Assembly (NCBI RefSeq): GCF_024586455.1
Contig: NC_065920.1
Span: forward strand, 53,249,109 to 53,313,108
Source of the DNA: Bactrocera neohumeralis
Lineage: Eukaryota > Arthropoda > Insecta > Diptera > Tephritidae
Length of the DNA: 64,000 bases
Reading direction: 5' to 3'
The translations under genes and the position numbers were made by a program. Positions 34,311 through 45,654 of the stretch are shown here, piece by piece. The notes beneath the pieces are model-generated. The model worked only from the letters and a program-made list of their open reading frames with translations. It was not told the origin of the DNA and did not search any database. Positions within the stretch are counted from its first letter, which is position 1; every line of letters begins with the position of its first letter.

Positions 34311-35895
34311 GCCAATTGGTGGAGTATAAAGGTTTTCAAACTTTGAACTAACAACCGAACTCCCGGATGACTTCATAGGCTTTATACTATACATATTGGT
34401 CAATCTGTGAGCTATCTTGATCAAACTCAGAGTTCATCTCTTTCTGGTAATAACATGTCGTGATGTCTAAAAATTAATAAGGTCAGGTGAAAATGACTCC
34501 TTGTTCCCATATAGCATATATGAGGATTTTTAAACTTCTGGTTGAGTTTATATTATATATTATATGTACATACATATATCGGTTAGTATGTGAGGTATCT
34601 TAATGTGATTCAAATGTGATTTTTCTCTGATAATGATATGTTTTGATGCCAAAAATGAATAAAATCGAGTCAATATAACCTCTAACTCCAATATATGTTC
34701 TATAAGAATTTCAAATTTCCGGTTGGTTTTATGCCGCATATATCGGTACATACATACGTAAAATATCTTAGCAAAATTAAGTTGACTTATAAATCTTGGA
34801 TATGCTATACTTCACTATCATTATCTGCCACAAAACACAACAACAACAACTTGCTGTGAAAATCATGAGCATAGGAAACAACAACTGTCTCACAGTTATG
34901 CCATGAAAAGCAAGCACTCTTGGAACAGCGCAAATCCTATCAGCTAAAAAGCTAAGAATAAGTAGGCAAGCAACAATCAAGCGCACTGCGGAATTTAAGA
35001 AAATTGTCTGCAACAGCATGCAGAGCCACCAGTAGTGTGATTGCTGATGCTAAGCACAGCGCTGCTGATAGCAAGATTCGGAGTGTTGCCAGTGATATTA
35101 CAGCAGCTTATGTTTATGAAAACGGCTTTAATATATAATATTATATAAATATATATGTATATAAAAGCAAACATTTGTAGTACATGCCGTATATAGCGCA
35201 TATAAAGGCAGCAACTCGTCGCTAAGCTGCTTGCTTTTCAGCGTTTAAGTCTGTTATGAATATTTTGCTATTCACTTTTTTTATTTGCCAGCTCCTCATC
35301 TCCGCTCATTGGCGTTGGCCGAAATGCAACTGGAAGCAGCTGAGCCGCATTCAAGCGCACAGTCTGGCTTGCAAGTGTTGTTTCTTTTTTGTTGTTGTTT
35401 GTGGTTTGTCTGCTTCACTTGTCTTGCGGCAAGCGTCTATGCAATCTGTTTTTTTTTTTCTTTCCTGCCTTTCAGCACTTTTTTGCTGTAACTGCGTGCT
35501 TATTTCCTTAAGTTTTTGTTTTCGTTTTTGTGTTGTGTCTTCTTCCTATATTGCCTGCCATTCGTCCTTCAATTGTTGTGCAACATTTTCGGTAGCCGCA
35601 TGTCTGTCGTTGTATAACTGCGAAACTACAAGTCATGACAAGCCCATCAACATCGCTTCCATAGTAATTTTGCCTTTTCAACCTGCTTTTGGACGTAGCT
35701 TTTTTGAACTCTTTTTACTTTTTATCTTTTTCTTTTATTATTTTCGTTTTTGCTGCTTTTTATTTTATTTGTTTAATTTCCATTGACTCTCGTTGCCGCT
35801 ACTATTTTTACCGTTTATTCGTTGCAGTTATTTATAATGTTATACTTCGTACTTGTGTTGTTATTGTTATTGCTGGCTGTCTGTCGTCTGTTGTG
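34311..35895. other. Gene-free stretch, possible promoter-like spot near 35200
   Basis: Nothing is recognised from 34311 to 35150. A TATAAAG lies at 35201 and an open frame of 176 codons starts at 35256, but the frame is Phe/Cys/Leu-rich and tracks a T-rich strand. I treat it as probably not a gene (see findings). Confidence 0.4.
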
Positions 35896-36855
35896 TGGTT
35901 ATACCCTGAATGGGGTATGTAAAGCTTGTTCTAAAGCTTGTAATACCTGGAAGCCTGGAAATCCAACGCAGGATAAACCTTGCCAACAGGTGCTACTTCG
36001 GTCTGAGTAGGCAATTGAGAAGTAAAGTCCTCTCTCGACAAACAAAAACCAAACTCTTTAAGTCACTCATAATTCCCGTCCTGCTGTATGGTGCAGAGGC
36101 TTGGACGATGTCAACAACGGATGAGTCGACGTTGCGAGTTTTCGAGAGAAAAGTTCTGCGAAAGATTTATGGTCCTTTGCGCGTTAGCCACGGCGAATAT
36201 CGCATTCGATGGAACGATGAGCTGTACATATGAGATATATGACGACATCGACATAGTTCAGCGAATTAAAAGACAGCGGCTACGCTGGCTAGGTCATGTT
36301 GTCCGGATGGACGAAAACACTCCAGCTCTGAAAATATTCGACGCAGTACCCGCCGGGGGAAGCAGAGGAAGAGGAAGACCTCCACTCCGTTGGAAGGACC
36401 AAGTGGAGAAGGACCTGACTTCGCTTGGAATATCCAATTGGCGCCACGTAGTGAAAAGAAGAAACGACTGGCGCGCTGTTGTTAACTCGGCTATAATCGC
36501 GTAAGCGGTATCTACGCCAATTAAGAAGAAGAAGAAGAAACTTCGGAGAACCTATAAAGTATTTATATGGTATAAAGGGTCATCGTGAAGAACTAAGTCT
36601 GTCAGTCTGTCCTAGTCTATATATAAATTTCACCAATGTCGCTTTCTTCTCCTTGAAGCTACGTTATTTGTTGGTATGAGATATCGACCAATTTCATCCA
36701 ATGTCGTATTTGAAAAGATATCTTTACGAAATTTGAAAAGAAATCTTTCATTTGTTGTTCAGTATCATAAAGCTCATATCAGACCGAACAAAATGAAGCA
36801 TAAATATTGTGAGGGTGTCATAAAAACAGCCTCAGTTAACGTTTTCTCTTGTTTT
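35896..36855 (+). mobile_element. DINE-1-like element, family A, split by an RTE insertion
   Basis: The 5' end 'ATACCCTGAATGGGGTATGT' at 35900 runs to about 35951. It resumes at 36540 with 'CTTCGGAGAACCTATAAAG' and ends in a decayed 3' end 'GAGGGTGTCATAAAAACAGC', then 'CAGTTAACG' and 'CTCTTGTT' near 36853. The hairpin is eroded here. Confidence 0.75.
35952..36538 (+). mobile_element. 5'-truncated RTE-like retrotransposon nested in a DINE-1-like element
   Basis: The best-preserved RTE 3' end in the window. The frame SLEIQRRINLANRCYFG, then 'PVLLYGAEAW' and 'VLRKIYGPLRV', runs to 36233. A 4-bp insertion near 36227 then shifts it. The second frame continues DIDIVQRIKRQRLRWLGHVV, 'SRGRGRPPLRWKDQVEK', 'ISNWRHV' and ends in AVVNSAIIA at 36504. 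A (GAA)n tail closes it at 36526-36540. It lies inside the family A element and is therefore younger. Confidence 0.85.
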
Positions 36856-37424
36856 CTTTCTTTTTTTGAATATTTTCTATTTCTTTTTGTTGGAAAATAT
36901 TGTTTATTTGAAAAGATTTTTTTATATTTAATCAGTAATTTCGTTGCTGATAATTAATGAAATCTTCATCTGCAAGTACAGTTTGCAACAATTTCAAGTC
37001 CAACGAGGACATTTAGTATTTCCAATTTGCCACTGTTGCAGACAAAAATCACTTAGACGAAGAATAGTGCTTCGCATTTCTTTGCGGTTCATTATTTTTG
37101 AATTTTTCTTTCAACTGAATTTTCATTACAAATAGAAAAGTAATTCAAAGAGAAAGTATGGAATAATTAAGCCGAGATAAGAGTTTTGGTTTTATAATTT
37201 CATATTAATTTCTAGAAATCAGAAATTGCATATAGACCTTAAAAGAGACGAGCATACTATGAGTCCACCAAAAATAGATTAATTACTGCAGAAAAACAGT
37301 GTGTTTTTTTTTAAAACATGTGTGTGGCATCATTCCGTTGAAACCAGTTAGGACTTAGGAATCATAAAAACTCTAAGGCAAGATTATCTACCTCTTTAGG
37401 AAACATTTTTTTATTGCTTTGTTT
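36856..37424. other. Non-coding, no feature recognised
   Basis: AT-rich, short ORFs only, no domain. Confidence 0.4.
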
Positions 37425-38345
37425 CGCGAGGACAGATTAAATGAACAGTTTATTATGCATCAATACTTATTTTGTCGCTTTCAAAGTAATCCCTACCAGA
37501 TGTCAATGAACTTATGCTAACGATTTTTCCAGGCCCAACACTTCTCATAAGCACTTTTTGCGATTGCGTTCAGCTCCTTCAGCGAATCTTGTTTTACCTC
37601 TTCGATCGACTAAAGACGGGTTCCCTGGAGCGGCAATTTCAGTTTGGGGAACAAGAAAAAATCACACGGAGCCCTATCTGGTGAATACGGTGGTTGATCG
37701 ATGGTATTTATTGCGTTTTTGGCTTTAAATTCGATCACAATCGTGGCTCGATGCTATGGCGCATATCATCGTGTAAAATCCATGAATTGTTCTTTCACAA
37801 TTCCGGCCGTTTTCGACGAATGTTCTCATAAGCACTTTTTGGGATTGCGTTCAGCTCCTTCAGCGAATTTTGTTTTACCTCTTCGATCGACTGAAAACGG
37901 GTTCCTTGGAGCGGCAATTTCAGTTTGGGGAATAGGAAAAAATCACACGGAGCCCTATCTGGTGAATACGGTGGTTGATCGATGGCAGTTATTGCGTTTT
38001 TGGCCGTAAATTCGATCACAATCGTGGCTCGATGCAATGGCGCATATCATCTTGTAAAATGAATTGTTCTTTCACAATTCCGGCCGTTTTCGACGAATGT
38101 TCTCCATCCGTATTGACCTTTTGTCCCTCCGTAACAAATTCATGATTTATTCTGAAACGGACCCTCGAGAGATGGCGAGGTCTCTTGACATCTTTCTAAC
38201 ACTTGCCTGACGATTTTCAAGCACCATACTTTTTTGATATTTTCATCACATGAGGAAATCGAATGTCGTCCAGATATGTCTTCAGCGATTCTCGATCATT
38301 CTCGATCAGACTTTGTTTCACCCGTAGGCTTGTGTTCTAGATAAA
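37425..38345 (-). pseudogene. Mariner transposase relic with internal 281-bp tandem duplication
   Basis: Minus-strand reading gives 'AIDQPPYSPDRAPCDFFLFP' (third catalytic D region), 'KLKLPLQGTRFQSIEEV' and 'LKELNAIPKSAYE', the C-terminal half of an irritans-like mariner. Positions 37545-37825 and 37826-38106 are near-identical, so part of the gene is present twice in tandem. The N-terminal half is largely unreadable. Confidence 0.85.
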
Positions 38346-39614
38346 ACTGAAAATGTGAGACCAAAGGTATCATATTGAACAGAGGTTGGAAACATATTAT
38401 CAAATAAAGCACGTATTTATGGATAACAATTTTTCTATTAAACTATTTCTTATGAAGACTATACTTTTTTTCTGAGAGTTTTAAAATTCCCAATTTTTTA
38501 CCATCTTCTTATTAATAAATATAAAATTTTTCTCTCCGAAATTTTTCAAGAACTAATGGAATTATTCTCCTAGAAGAGTAATTTAGTATGTTTTAAGTGA
38601 CATTTTGTTAAACAGTAAATTTTCGTAGAATCTTTCTAAGGAACTTCACACAGTCTCTCTCCATACAGTTACATACCTATAACACCACACTTTAGGAAGA
38701 GGAAATTATTCTTCAATTGATCTACGTCGAAGTAGTTTTCTGTCAGTTCTTAAACTGCTACATTGTTATCGCTGTTAATGACCATACAAAGAACGCTCTT
38801 TATTATCTCCTTAACTAAGATGAATATTTCAACTTTGGGATTCAAATCTTTGCTAATTATTCAGCAAGGAAATAAATATATATTTCCGCGTATATTTGTA
38901 AATATTTAATAATAAATCTAAATTTAACCTCCCATTATTTATTTAAAATCCTACCTATGGAATAACAACCTCTTTAATGAACGCATGCCAAGTTGAGTGG
39001 GCAATGGCTTTCAAGTGTCAGCAAACAAAAGCAATAAAAACCTTAAACTGAAAAATGGAAAATGGAAAATGCAAAAAGAACAGCAGAAAACCGCAGGGGA
39101 AAGCATAAAAAGCCTGCAGCCCAAAAACCACACACGCGCCAAATTTTCCGCACAATTAAGCGCCAAAGTGTATGTGGTAACGCAAGAGTGGCCTAATAAA
39201 TTTCAATTTAAATGCTGCCAAATTACAAAAGCAAAAAAATGAGTTTCGGCGTTAATTTAGGTAATGCGGAGTAAATTTGTTAAAAATGCTAAATTACTAC
39301 ATTTTATTTCAATAATTGTATGTTTTCGCTTTGCTGTAATTAAGTGCGTTAAGGAAGCATAAAAATGAGAAAAGGCTGAAAAAAATTTCGTTCAACAAAA
39401 TTCAATTATATTTTTAATTTTAACTATATTTTTAATTTTATGAGTGAAATACAGTAGACTTTCGAGAATCTCTTATACAGTCTAGTTTTAGGTATTAAAA
39501 TTTTTCGGAAATCCGGATTAAGTTACAAAGGTGGATTCATTTCGAGGTTCCCTACTTAAAAAAAAAAAAGATATAGAAACTTAAAATTTAATTGGAGATG
39601 TTTATTAGCATTCG
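38346..39614. other. Gene-free AT-rich stretch
   Basis: The plus ORF at 38997-39242 is Lys/Gln-rich and lies in an A-rich tract; no domain. Nothing else is seen. Confidence 0.45.
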
Positions 39615-40232
39615 AAAGAACATTCATTAACATTTATTTTTTGAAGACTATCTCTTTCAAATGTTGACTGCGGCTACGTCTCAGATGGTCCATCCGTTGA
39701 GTTCAATTTTCGATGACTCATTCGAACTTTCGACCGGTAACTGACGATGTTTTGCTCTAAGGAATGAATCGAAGCGGCATAGTTATCACAGACATTAGTT
39801 TTTACATATCTCCATAGGAAAAAGTTTAACTAGTTGATATCACATGATCTTGGTGGGCAATCAAACAGCCCAAAACGTGAAATTATCTGCTCACCAAAGT
39901 GTTCTCTCAATAAATCCATTGATTGCTGAGATGTGTGGGAAGTGGCGCCGCCTTGTTGAAACCAAATGTCGCCGAGATCACGAGCTTCAATTTCAAGCTT
40001 CATAAAGTCGATTATCATGGCACGATAGCGTTCGCCATTGACGATTACGTTTACACCAGCATCATTTTTAAAGAAGTATAGATCGATGATTCCACCGGCT
40101 CACAAACTGCACCAAACCGTTGTTTTTTCTGGATGAAATGGCAGCTCTTGAATCTCTTCAGGTTGCTCTTCGTCCTAAATGCAACAATTTGTTTGTTTAC
40201 ATACCCATTCAGCCAAAAATGGGTCTGATATA
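39615..40232 (-). pseudogene. Tc1/mariner transposase relic (group 2)
   Basis: Minus-strand reading from about 40230: 'THFWLNGYVNKQ', broken middle, then 'VNGERYRAMIIDFMKLEIEA', 'DIWFQQGGATSHTS' (second catalytic D replaced by G) and 'FDCPPRSCDIN'. The continuation to about 39620 matches only weakly. The right end abuts the maT-like element directly. Confidence 0.8.
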
Positions 40233-41438
40233 TAACGCAAAAAAAGTGATCAGACGATGGAATTCAAACGTAATAGTGTGATTTCTTTATATTTAGCTGG
40301 AAAATAACGCAAAAAAAGTGATCACGATGGAATTCAAACGTAATAGTGTGATTGCAATTACTCGTGAGCTCAAACACCTTAATGTGAATAAAGTTTTTGT
40401 TTATCGCACCATCACTCGTTACAATGATACTGGCAGCATCGCAAAACGCCATGGAGGTGGTCATCAAAAGACTGCAACGTCACGTGAGATGGTTCGGAAA
40501 GTGAAGAAGCGACTTGAGCGAAATCCGCGACGAAGTGCCAATCAAATGGCTAAAGAACTGAAAATATCCGGCCGCAGCATCCGACACATATTGAAAAATG
40601 AGCTCAAGGTCAAGCCTTACAAGTTCCAAAAGGCCCATGATCTCACACCGAAGCAGCAACAAGTAAGACTTGAGAGAGCGAAACAGTTGCTTCGCTTAGC
40701 CGAAAGCGGTCAAATTCCCAACATTGTGTTTTCTGACGAAACAATTTTTCCAATTGAGCAATTCGTAAACTCTCAAAACGATAGGGTTTACTTGACCGAC
40801 CGTTCATACGAGAATCTAAGTCAACGGTTGGCCACCAGGAGGCAGCACCCGCCACAAATAATGGTTTGGGCCGCTGTCACCGCAGATGGGCGCTCTCCAA
40901 TTGTTTTCATCGAGCCTGGCGTCAAAGTAAATGCGACATATTATCGGGAAAGTGTTCTGGATGCTGCTTTGAAGCCGTGGGCAAACAAACATTTCGGTCG
41001 CAAACCATGGACGTTTCAACAAGACTCAGCACCGTCTCACAAAGCGCGAGTGAACCAAGAATGGCTGAAAAACAACGTTCCGAACTTCATTACGACCACA
41101 CAATGGCTCTCGAACTCACCAGATGCGAATCCAATGGATTATTCTCTCTGTGCCATTTTGGAGAGCAAGGTCCGAAGTAAAAAATACACCAGTCTCGAGA
41201 TGCTGAAGAAAGTCATTGTCCGTGAGTGGGCCAAAATACCGGCAAGTCACATTCGGGCAGCTTGCAATTCTTTCTTTGACCGTCTCAAGGCCATAGTTAA
41301 GGCAAAAGGTGGTCATATCGAGCAAAAGGAATTGGTCCTGAATTTGTGATTATTTTCACACATTTTGTACTTTAAAATAAATAAAAATAATTTTCCAAAC
41401 CGAATTTTTGGCTTTTTTAATTCGAGTGCCGGACCCTG
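40233..41438 (+). mobile_element. maT-like (DD37D) Tc1/mariner element, 5' end damaged
   Basis: Contains the transposase frame at 40327-41349. The right end is marked by 'TTCGAGTGCCGGACCCTG' followed by TA (41439-41440). The matching inverted repeat is not visible on the left. There the element starts next to a mariner relic and contains a tandem duplication of about 70 bp (40235 onward and 40307 onward). It is probably immobile in cis for lack of a left terminus. Confidence 0.8.
40327..41349 (+). CDS. DD37D (maT-like) Tc1/mariner transposase, nearly intact
   Basis: 340 codons from the ATG at 40327, open to the TGA. It would cut and paste its own element at TA sites. An N-terminal paired-type HTH region lies in about residues 1-95 ('RTITRYNDTGSIAKRHGGG'; second helix set near 'NQMAKELKISGRSIRHILK'). 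The catalytic residues are D137 (in FSDETIF), D233 (in QQDSAPSHKA) and D271 (in SPDANPMDYS). Exactly 37 residues separate the last two, the hallmark of the maT group. A duplicate start at 40257 reads only 16 codons (MEFKRNSVISLYLAGK) before a TAA, so the present N-terminus has lost part of its first helix. The usual W in 'MDYSLW' is C. All three catalytic acids are kept. Length matches the family. Confidence 0.9.
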   Translation: MEFKRNSVIAITRELKHLNVNKVFVYRTITRYNDTGSIAKRHGGGHQKTATSREMVRKVKKRLERNPRRSANQMAKELKISGRSIRHILKNELKVKPYKFQKAHDLTPKQQQVRLERAKQLLRLAESGQIPNIVFSDETIFPIEQFVNSQNDRVYLTDRSYENLSQRLATRRQHPPQIMVWAAVTADGRSPIVFIEPGVKVNATYYRESVLDAALKPWANKHFGRKPWTFQQDSAPSHKARVNQEWLKNNVPNFITTTQWLSNSPDANPMDYSLCAILESKVRSKKYTSLEMLKKVIVREWAKIPASHIRAACNSFFDRLKAIVKAKGGHIEQKELVLNL

Positions 41439-41440
41439 TA

Positions 41441-41502
41441 TGATAAAAAAAATGCACCTCTAAAGGTTATTGTAGCTTCGTTGTAGTCGAATTGAACGTT
41501 TA
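41441..41502 (+). mobile_element. Decayed 3' end of DINE-1-like family A
   Basis: 'AATGCACCTCTAAAGGTTAT' then a mutated hairpin 'AGCTTCGTTGTAGTCGAA' and 'GAACGTTTATTCTTATT' follow the order of the family's last 60 bases. It lies directly beyond the TA at the end of the maT-like element. Confidence 0.65.
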
Positions 41503-42377
41503 TTCTTATTTTCATTTATTATATTTTTTTTTTTTTGGAAGTGACTGCAGTAGATTACTAACTTTAGTGGTGTTCCGGACAATAACTACAGTAAATAATT
41601 TAATTAATTAAAGCAAACTGTTCGCACTTGCTGAAACGATAACATACATACATACATATATATATATACATATGCACATACTCACACGATTGTATCGCGT
41701 ATGCGTGAGTGTACGAGCGAGTGTATGCCGCATTTGGAGCGTGAAAAGCCGCACCAACACGCCAGACATCGCAGACAGGCATTCATGTCAGATTTATAAG
41801 TATATATATATTTTTTTTTTTGCTTTTCGCGAATTTATTTGATATAAACTTTGAAGTTAAGTAGATAAAACTGCGTGAAAATGCAGCCACTCAGCGACAG
41901 ACAGCAAAAATGATTTGAGTCAAGTACTTTAGTACACAGTATATGTGTATAAATGAGTTGCTTAAAAATAGAAGGTCCAAAATTAGAGTGAAAACATATT
42001 TCTCGTTTTTAAGTTAGTCAGTTAGTTTTACACCATTTTTGCTCTTAGTAATTTAAGTTCCGTTCACAAATATCTTAACTATGTAAACTACTAGAGGGCG
42101 CTCTTCACAATAATGTATTAGAGAAGGCTCTTGTGGCATTATCTAATACATCGCTCTCATAGAAGAGGAAACTATGATATCGGAGCCGTATGCGAAATAA
42201 GCTTTATAATTTAGAGCATATAATTACGTTTAAAATCGATCTAACTCTGCAGGGAGAAAGCCCAATGAAGTCGAGAGTAAGGCTGGGGACAAATGTTGTA
42301 CTATGGGATAGAGTTAACTTAGAATAAAATTGCATTTTATTAAAAATTGTTTAAAGCTGACAGTAAAAAATACCACA
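41503..42377. other. Gene-free stretch
   Basis: A CATA/TATA microsatellite at 41643-41672 is followed by a GC-richer segment to 41790, possibly unique sequence. No convincing coding frame. Confidence 0.4.
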
Positions 42378-42490
42378 ATTGGTTGTTGTTGTTATTCTGC
42401 CCAGTTTACAGTTCTTGGCCGGTTAAAAATCCGGGTCCGTTCCGGTTACGTAGTCCCGACTGTCAAAGGAACACAAATTGGTCGTAGCAT
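42378..42490 (+). repeat. Interspersed repeat E, GTTGTTG...CCGGGTCCGTTCCGG type
   Basis: 'CAGTTCTTGGCCGGTTAAAA', 'ATCCGGGTCCGTTCCGGTTA' and 'CGTAGTCCCGACTGTC' after a GTTGTTGTTGTT lead-in. I remember this block as a frequent interspersed repeat in tephritid DNA, class unknown to me. The ORF at 42330-42551 passes through it and is not a gene. Confidence 0.5.
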
Positions 42491-43096
42491 TCTCTGCGTA
42501 AAACAGCTGTCAGCTTTCATCCTCAAAAGAACTCGCTATCTACGATCATAGCCAACGTAGCAACTGGTTGTGGGATCTCATATAGAATTTCTGGACTATC
42601 ATTCTTATTGTGTATATTTACGAGACCTTAATATATGAAATTGTCTGACTTTTCGAAGCTAGAATTATCTGTAACGATAGTCAATTCAAGTTGTGGGTAT
42701 TCAGACAGTTTTTCGATAACTGGAAATTCTTTATTCAAACTTTTCGTAATACCAAAATGTATTTGAAAAGCATTGAAACATAATATAAGTTAGGTTCAAT
42801 GGTTGATCCTCCAAATGAGCGTCGCACCTGAACTACTATATCAAATCCTTTGTGAAATAGAATTCCTATTATTAAACCTAGCTGTCAAGTGGTTCGTGGT
42901 TTTCAAGCAATGAACTCAAAAAGGTGGTACAAGCAAGAGAGAAGGAGGTATTTCTTCACCATCTGCTTCCAAATAGCTTCAACAACTGATATTTTCAACC
43001 TCTCACCTGAACACCGATAGAGCAATGACCAGTTAGAGCCCCAAAAAACAATGAAAAGGCTATCTTTAATAACATCGAAAACATAACATCATTAAT
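42491..43096. other. Non-coding, no feature recognised
   Basis: AT-rich, no ORF of note. Confidence 0.4.
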
Positions 43097-43437
43097 ATAC
43101 CCTTTACAGGTGCATTTCTTTTAGTAACTACGTGTTTAAGTAAATCTAAAGACGTAACCGGCCAGTGATTTTCATCCAAAGGAAAACAGTTTACTAAGAT
43201 GAAAAAGTCTCCAATGCAAGCATTTGACTCCAATCGTTCTGTTTGTATGGAAGCTATATGTTATAGTGATCCGATATCGGCACTTCCGACAAATGAACAT
43301 GGCTAAATCGATTTAGCTCGGCACATTGATCATTTAAATAATTATAATTATATTATATACTTTATAGGGTCTCCGACGCTTCCTTCTGGGTGTTACAAAC
43401 TTCATGGCAAACTTAATATACCCTGTTCAGGGCGTAA
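43097..43437 (-). mobile_element. DINE-1-like element, family A, short minus-oriented copy
   Basis: Starts on the minus strand at about 43437 with 'CGCCCTGAACAGGGTATATT', then 'AGACCCTATAAAGTATATA'. It has one internal unit with 'CTATATGTTATAGTGATCC' and stops at 'ATATACCCTTTACAGGTGC' near 43097. The terminal hairpin is missing. Confidence 0.8.
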
Positions 43438-44739
43438 AAATCAAATACCAATGAAATGAGCTTTCCAAAAAGGTATAGCATGACCCGATGCGACGAATAA
43501 AACTAGAACTACGGGCTTTCAGCGCCAACTTGCGAAAATACCGCAAGACTTTTTTGACAACCTATTATGTATTGTAAGTGTTGCGTTGCTATTGTAACAC
43601 CCCTTATAACGACAGGGCATATTTTATGCCCTCATATGTATATATGTATATCAGTAATGGAGTATGTGGTACTCGTATATGTATGTATGCAGTAACAACA
43701 ATTTCTACGCTGTTGCAAAATTTTTTCACCATAACTTAATTAAGTTAATTGGGTTAATTTAGTCATCATGCAAAATGTGTCTGCTGCATAGGCCACATGA
43801 AGAATTTTTTGCTATATACATACATATGTATGTAAGTTTTAAGAGCGGTAGGGTGACAAAAAATTCAATATCTTTGGTATGGTATGAATGAACAAAAATT
43901 TTTTGCAGATTATTAAAGGTAAATATTTTCGTTGTGGCTCATACTTTTCAGTTTTTTTTTTTTTTTTGCGTGAAGAACACTTGAAAATTTTCAATTATTT
44001 AACAAAAAATTATGTAAAATATTATTATTTAAACAAATGGATCGTGAAAAAATATCTATAATATAGCACGACCATTTTTCTTTGACTTCACAAAATTTCA
44101 TCGATTTATCTACAGTAGTTTATAAGAAAATAATTTTACAATTTTATCGTCTTCTAAATTTCAACCTTCAATAACTTTAACAAAAAAAAGAATTTTGATA
44201 AAATATTTATATCACAGGGTATGTCTCTGATTCCCTTCCTAATGAACTGCTAATTTTCAAAATCGGAGATTTTTCGAAACTTTCATGGACCACTTGACGT
44301 GGTTTGACCCTATATTATATTATCTATCGCTTTTTATTACTAACATAACTTAATACAAATCCAGGTAAATAAGTGAAATCAATATGTCACAAGAATCTAA
44401 TGAATGAAGTTAAATATAGTATTGATCCAATTGCCAGAAATTTACCACTTTTTAGCTGCTGACATAAACAAATTTATAAACTTACGTTAGGTAATGTCAG
44501 CTCGTAGGGTTGTTACTAAAGAACGAAATGAGCAGGGATATTTCTCGTATCAAGTCTTATAATTCTTTAATAAACTCTGGTCTTCATTATCATACTACGA
44601 ATTTGTAAGAGATTATCAGAAGAGAAAGTGAAATAGACATTAAAACAAGCGCTTGGACGATTAGATAGAACTTTCAGCTGTATATCGTTCTAATGTAAAC
44701 TGTGAGGTTTGCATACGCTTGAGATGATCTAGTTACTCA
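43438..44739. other. Gene-free stretch
   Basis: TATG microsatellite runs near 43640-43690 and 43815-43830; a T run at 43952-43967. No gene is seen. Confidence 0.45.
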
Positions 44740-45454
44740 TGCCCAGAAAAACCGCAATTATAGAGAGAACACTTCTCCAGCCTTCTGAATGGCAGTGAAA
44801 GCATAACATCAGAAGATGGTGAACCCGATGCCCCAATCGATGATGAATATGGCTGCGATGAACTGATAAGGAGCAGGCATCAGCTTCTTTGTAGAATATG
44901 GTCGGACATAAGCATGCCAGACAATTGGAATTTAAGTGTGCGTAGCCCAATGCACAAAAAGGGAGACTCCACAACCTGCGCCAACTATGTATGCCTCCTC
45001 AACATCTCATATAAGGTTCTATCAAGCGTATTGTGTGAAAGATTAAAGCCCACCGTCAACAAACTGATTGAACCTCGTGAGTGTAGCTTCTTCTTCTTTA
45101 CTGGCGTAGACACCGCTTAAATGGTTAAAGCCGAGTTTATAAAAGCGCGCCAGTTGTTCTTCTTTTTCGTTGTTTGGCGCCAATTGTCTTCCTCTTCTTC
45201 TGCTCCTCGTCATCCAATGCAGAATAACTCTGGTTAACAGGTTCTATTTGACTGAACGGCGAACAAAGATCAAATTTTACAAGTCACTCATCATTCCCGT
45301 TCTGCTATTTGGTGCAAACCTGATATATGGTGGACGATGACAACATCTAATGAGTCGGCATTACGAGTTTTCGAGAAAAATGTTCTGCGGAAGACTTATG
45401 GCCCTTTGCACATTGACGCCGCAGTCAATGGAATGATGAGCTGTACGAGATATA
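44740..45454 (+). pseudogene. RTE-like retrotransposon mosaic with an inverted 3' tip inside
   Basis: Plus-strand RT pieces: 'LNGSE' linker near 44790, 'NWNLSVRSPMHKKGDSTTC' (44923), then LNISYKVLSSVLCERLKPTV to about 45085. At 45088-45185 a minus-oriented RTE 3' tip with CTTCTTCTTC tail is inserted. After about 45200 the plus-strand element resumes with fragments matching 'KSLIIPVLL', 'ALRVFEKNVLRKTYGPL' and 'WNDELYEIY'. It is heavily decayed. Confidence 0.75.
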
Positions 45455-45650
45455 CTGGCGGCCATACCGGCCAACGAGCTAAAAAACTCCTTCAACATGC
45501 TTTTGGACCGTGCAAATAGCTGTACTGAACCAGAAGGAGACTATTTTGAATAAAATAAATTTGATTTTGCCGAAAAAACATTTGTTCTGTTTTTTTAAGT
45601 CCTTTTTACTTTGGAAGGCACCTTGTATATATTTTTTAATTTATTTCAAA
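45455..45650 (+). pseudogene. Mariner transposase C-terminus and 3' end (group 4)
   Basis: An open stretch reads AIPANELKNSFNMLLDRANS, then CTEPEGDYFE and a stop (about 45464-45553). This is the usual last segment of a D,D34D mariner transposase, with about 100 bp of 3' sequence after it ending 'TTTTTACTTTGGAAGGCACC'. Everything upstream is missing; RTE sequence abuts it. Confidence 0.7.
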
Positions 45651-45654
45651 AATT

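Noticed and set aside
42330..42551. 73-codon ORF
   Set aside because: Runs through an interspersed repeat (GGCCGG...CCGGGTCCGTTCCGG) that I recognise as non-coding.
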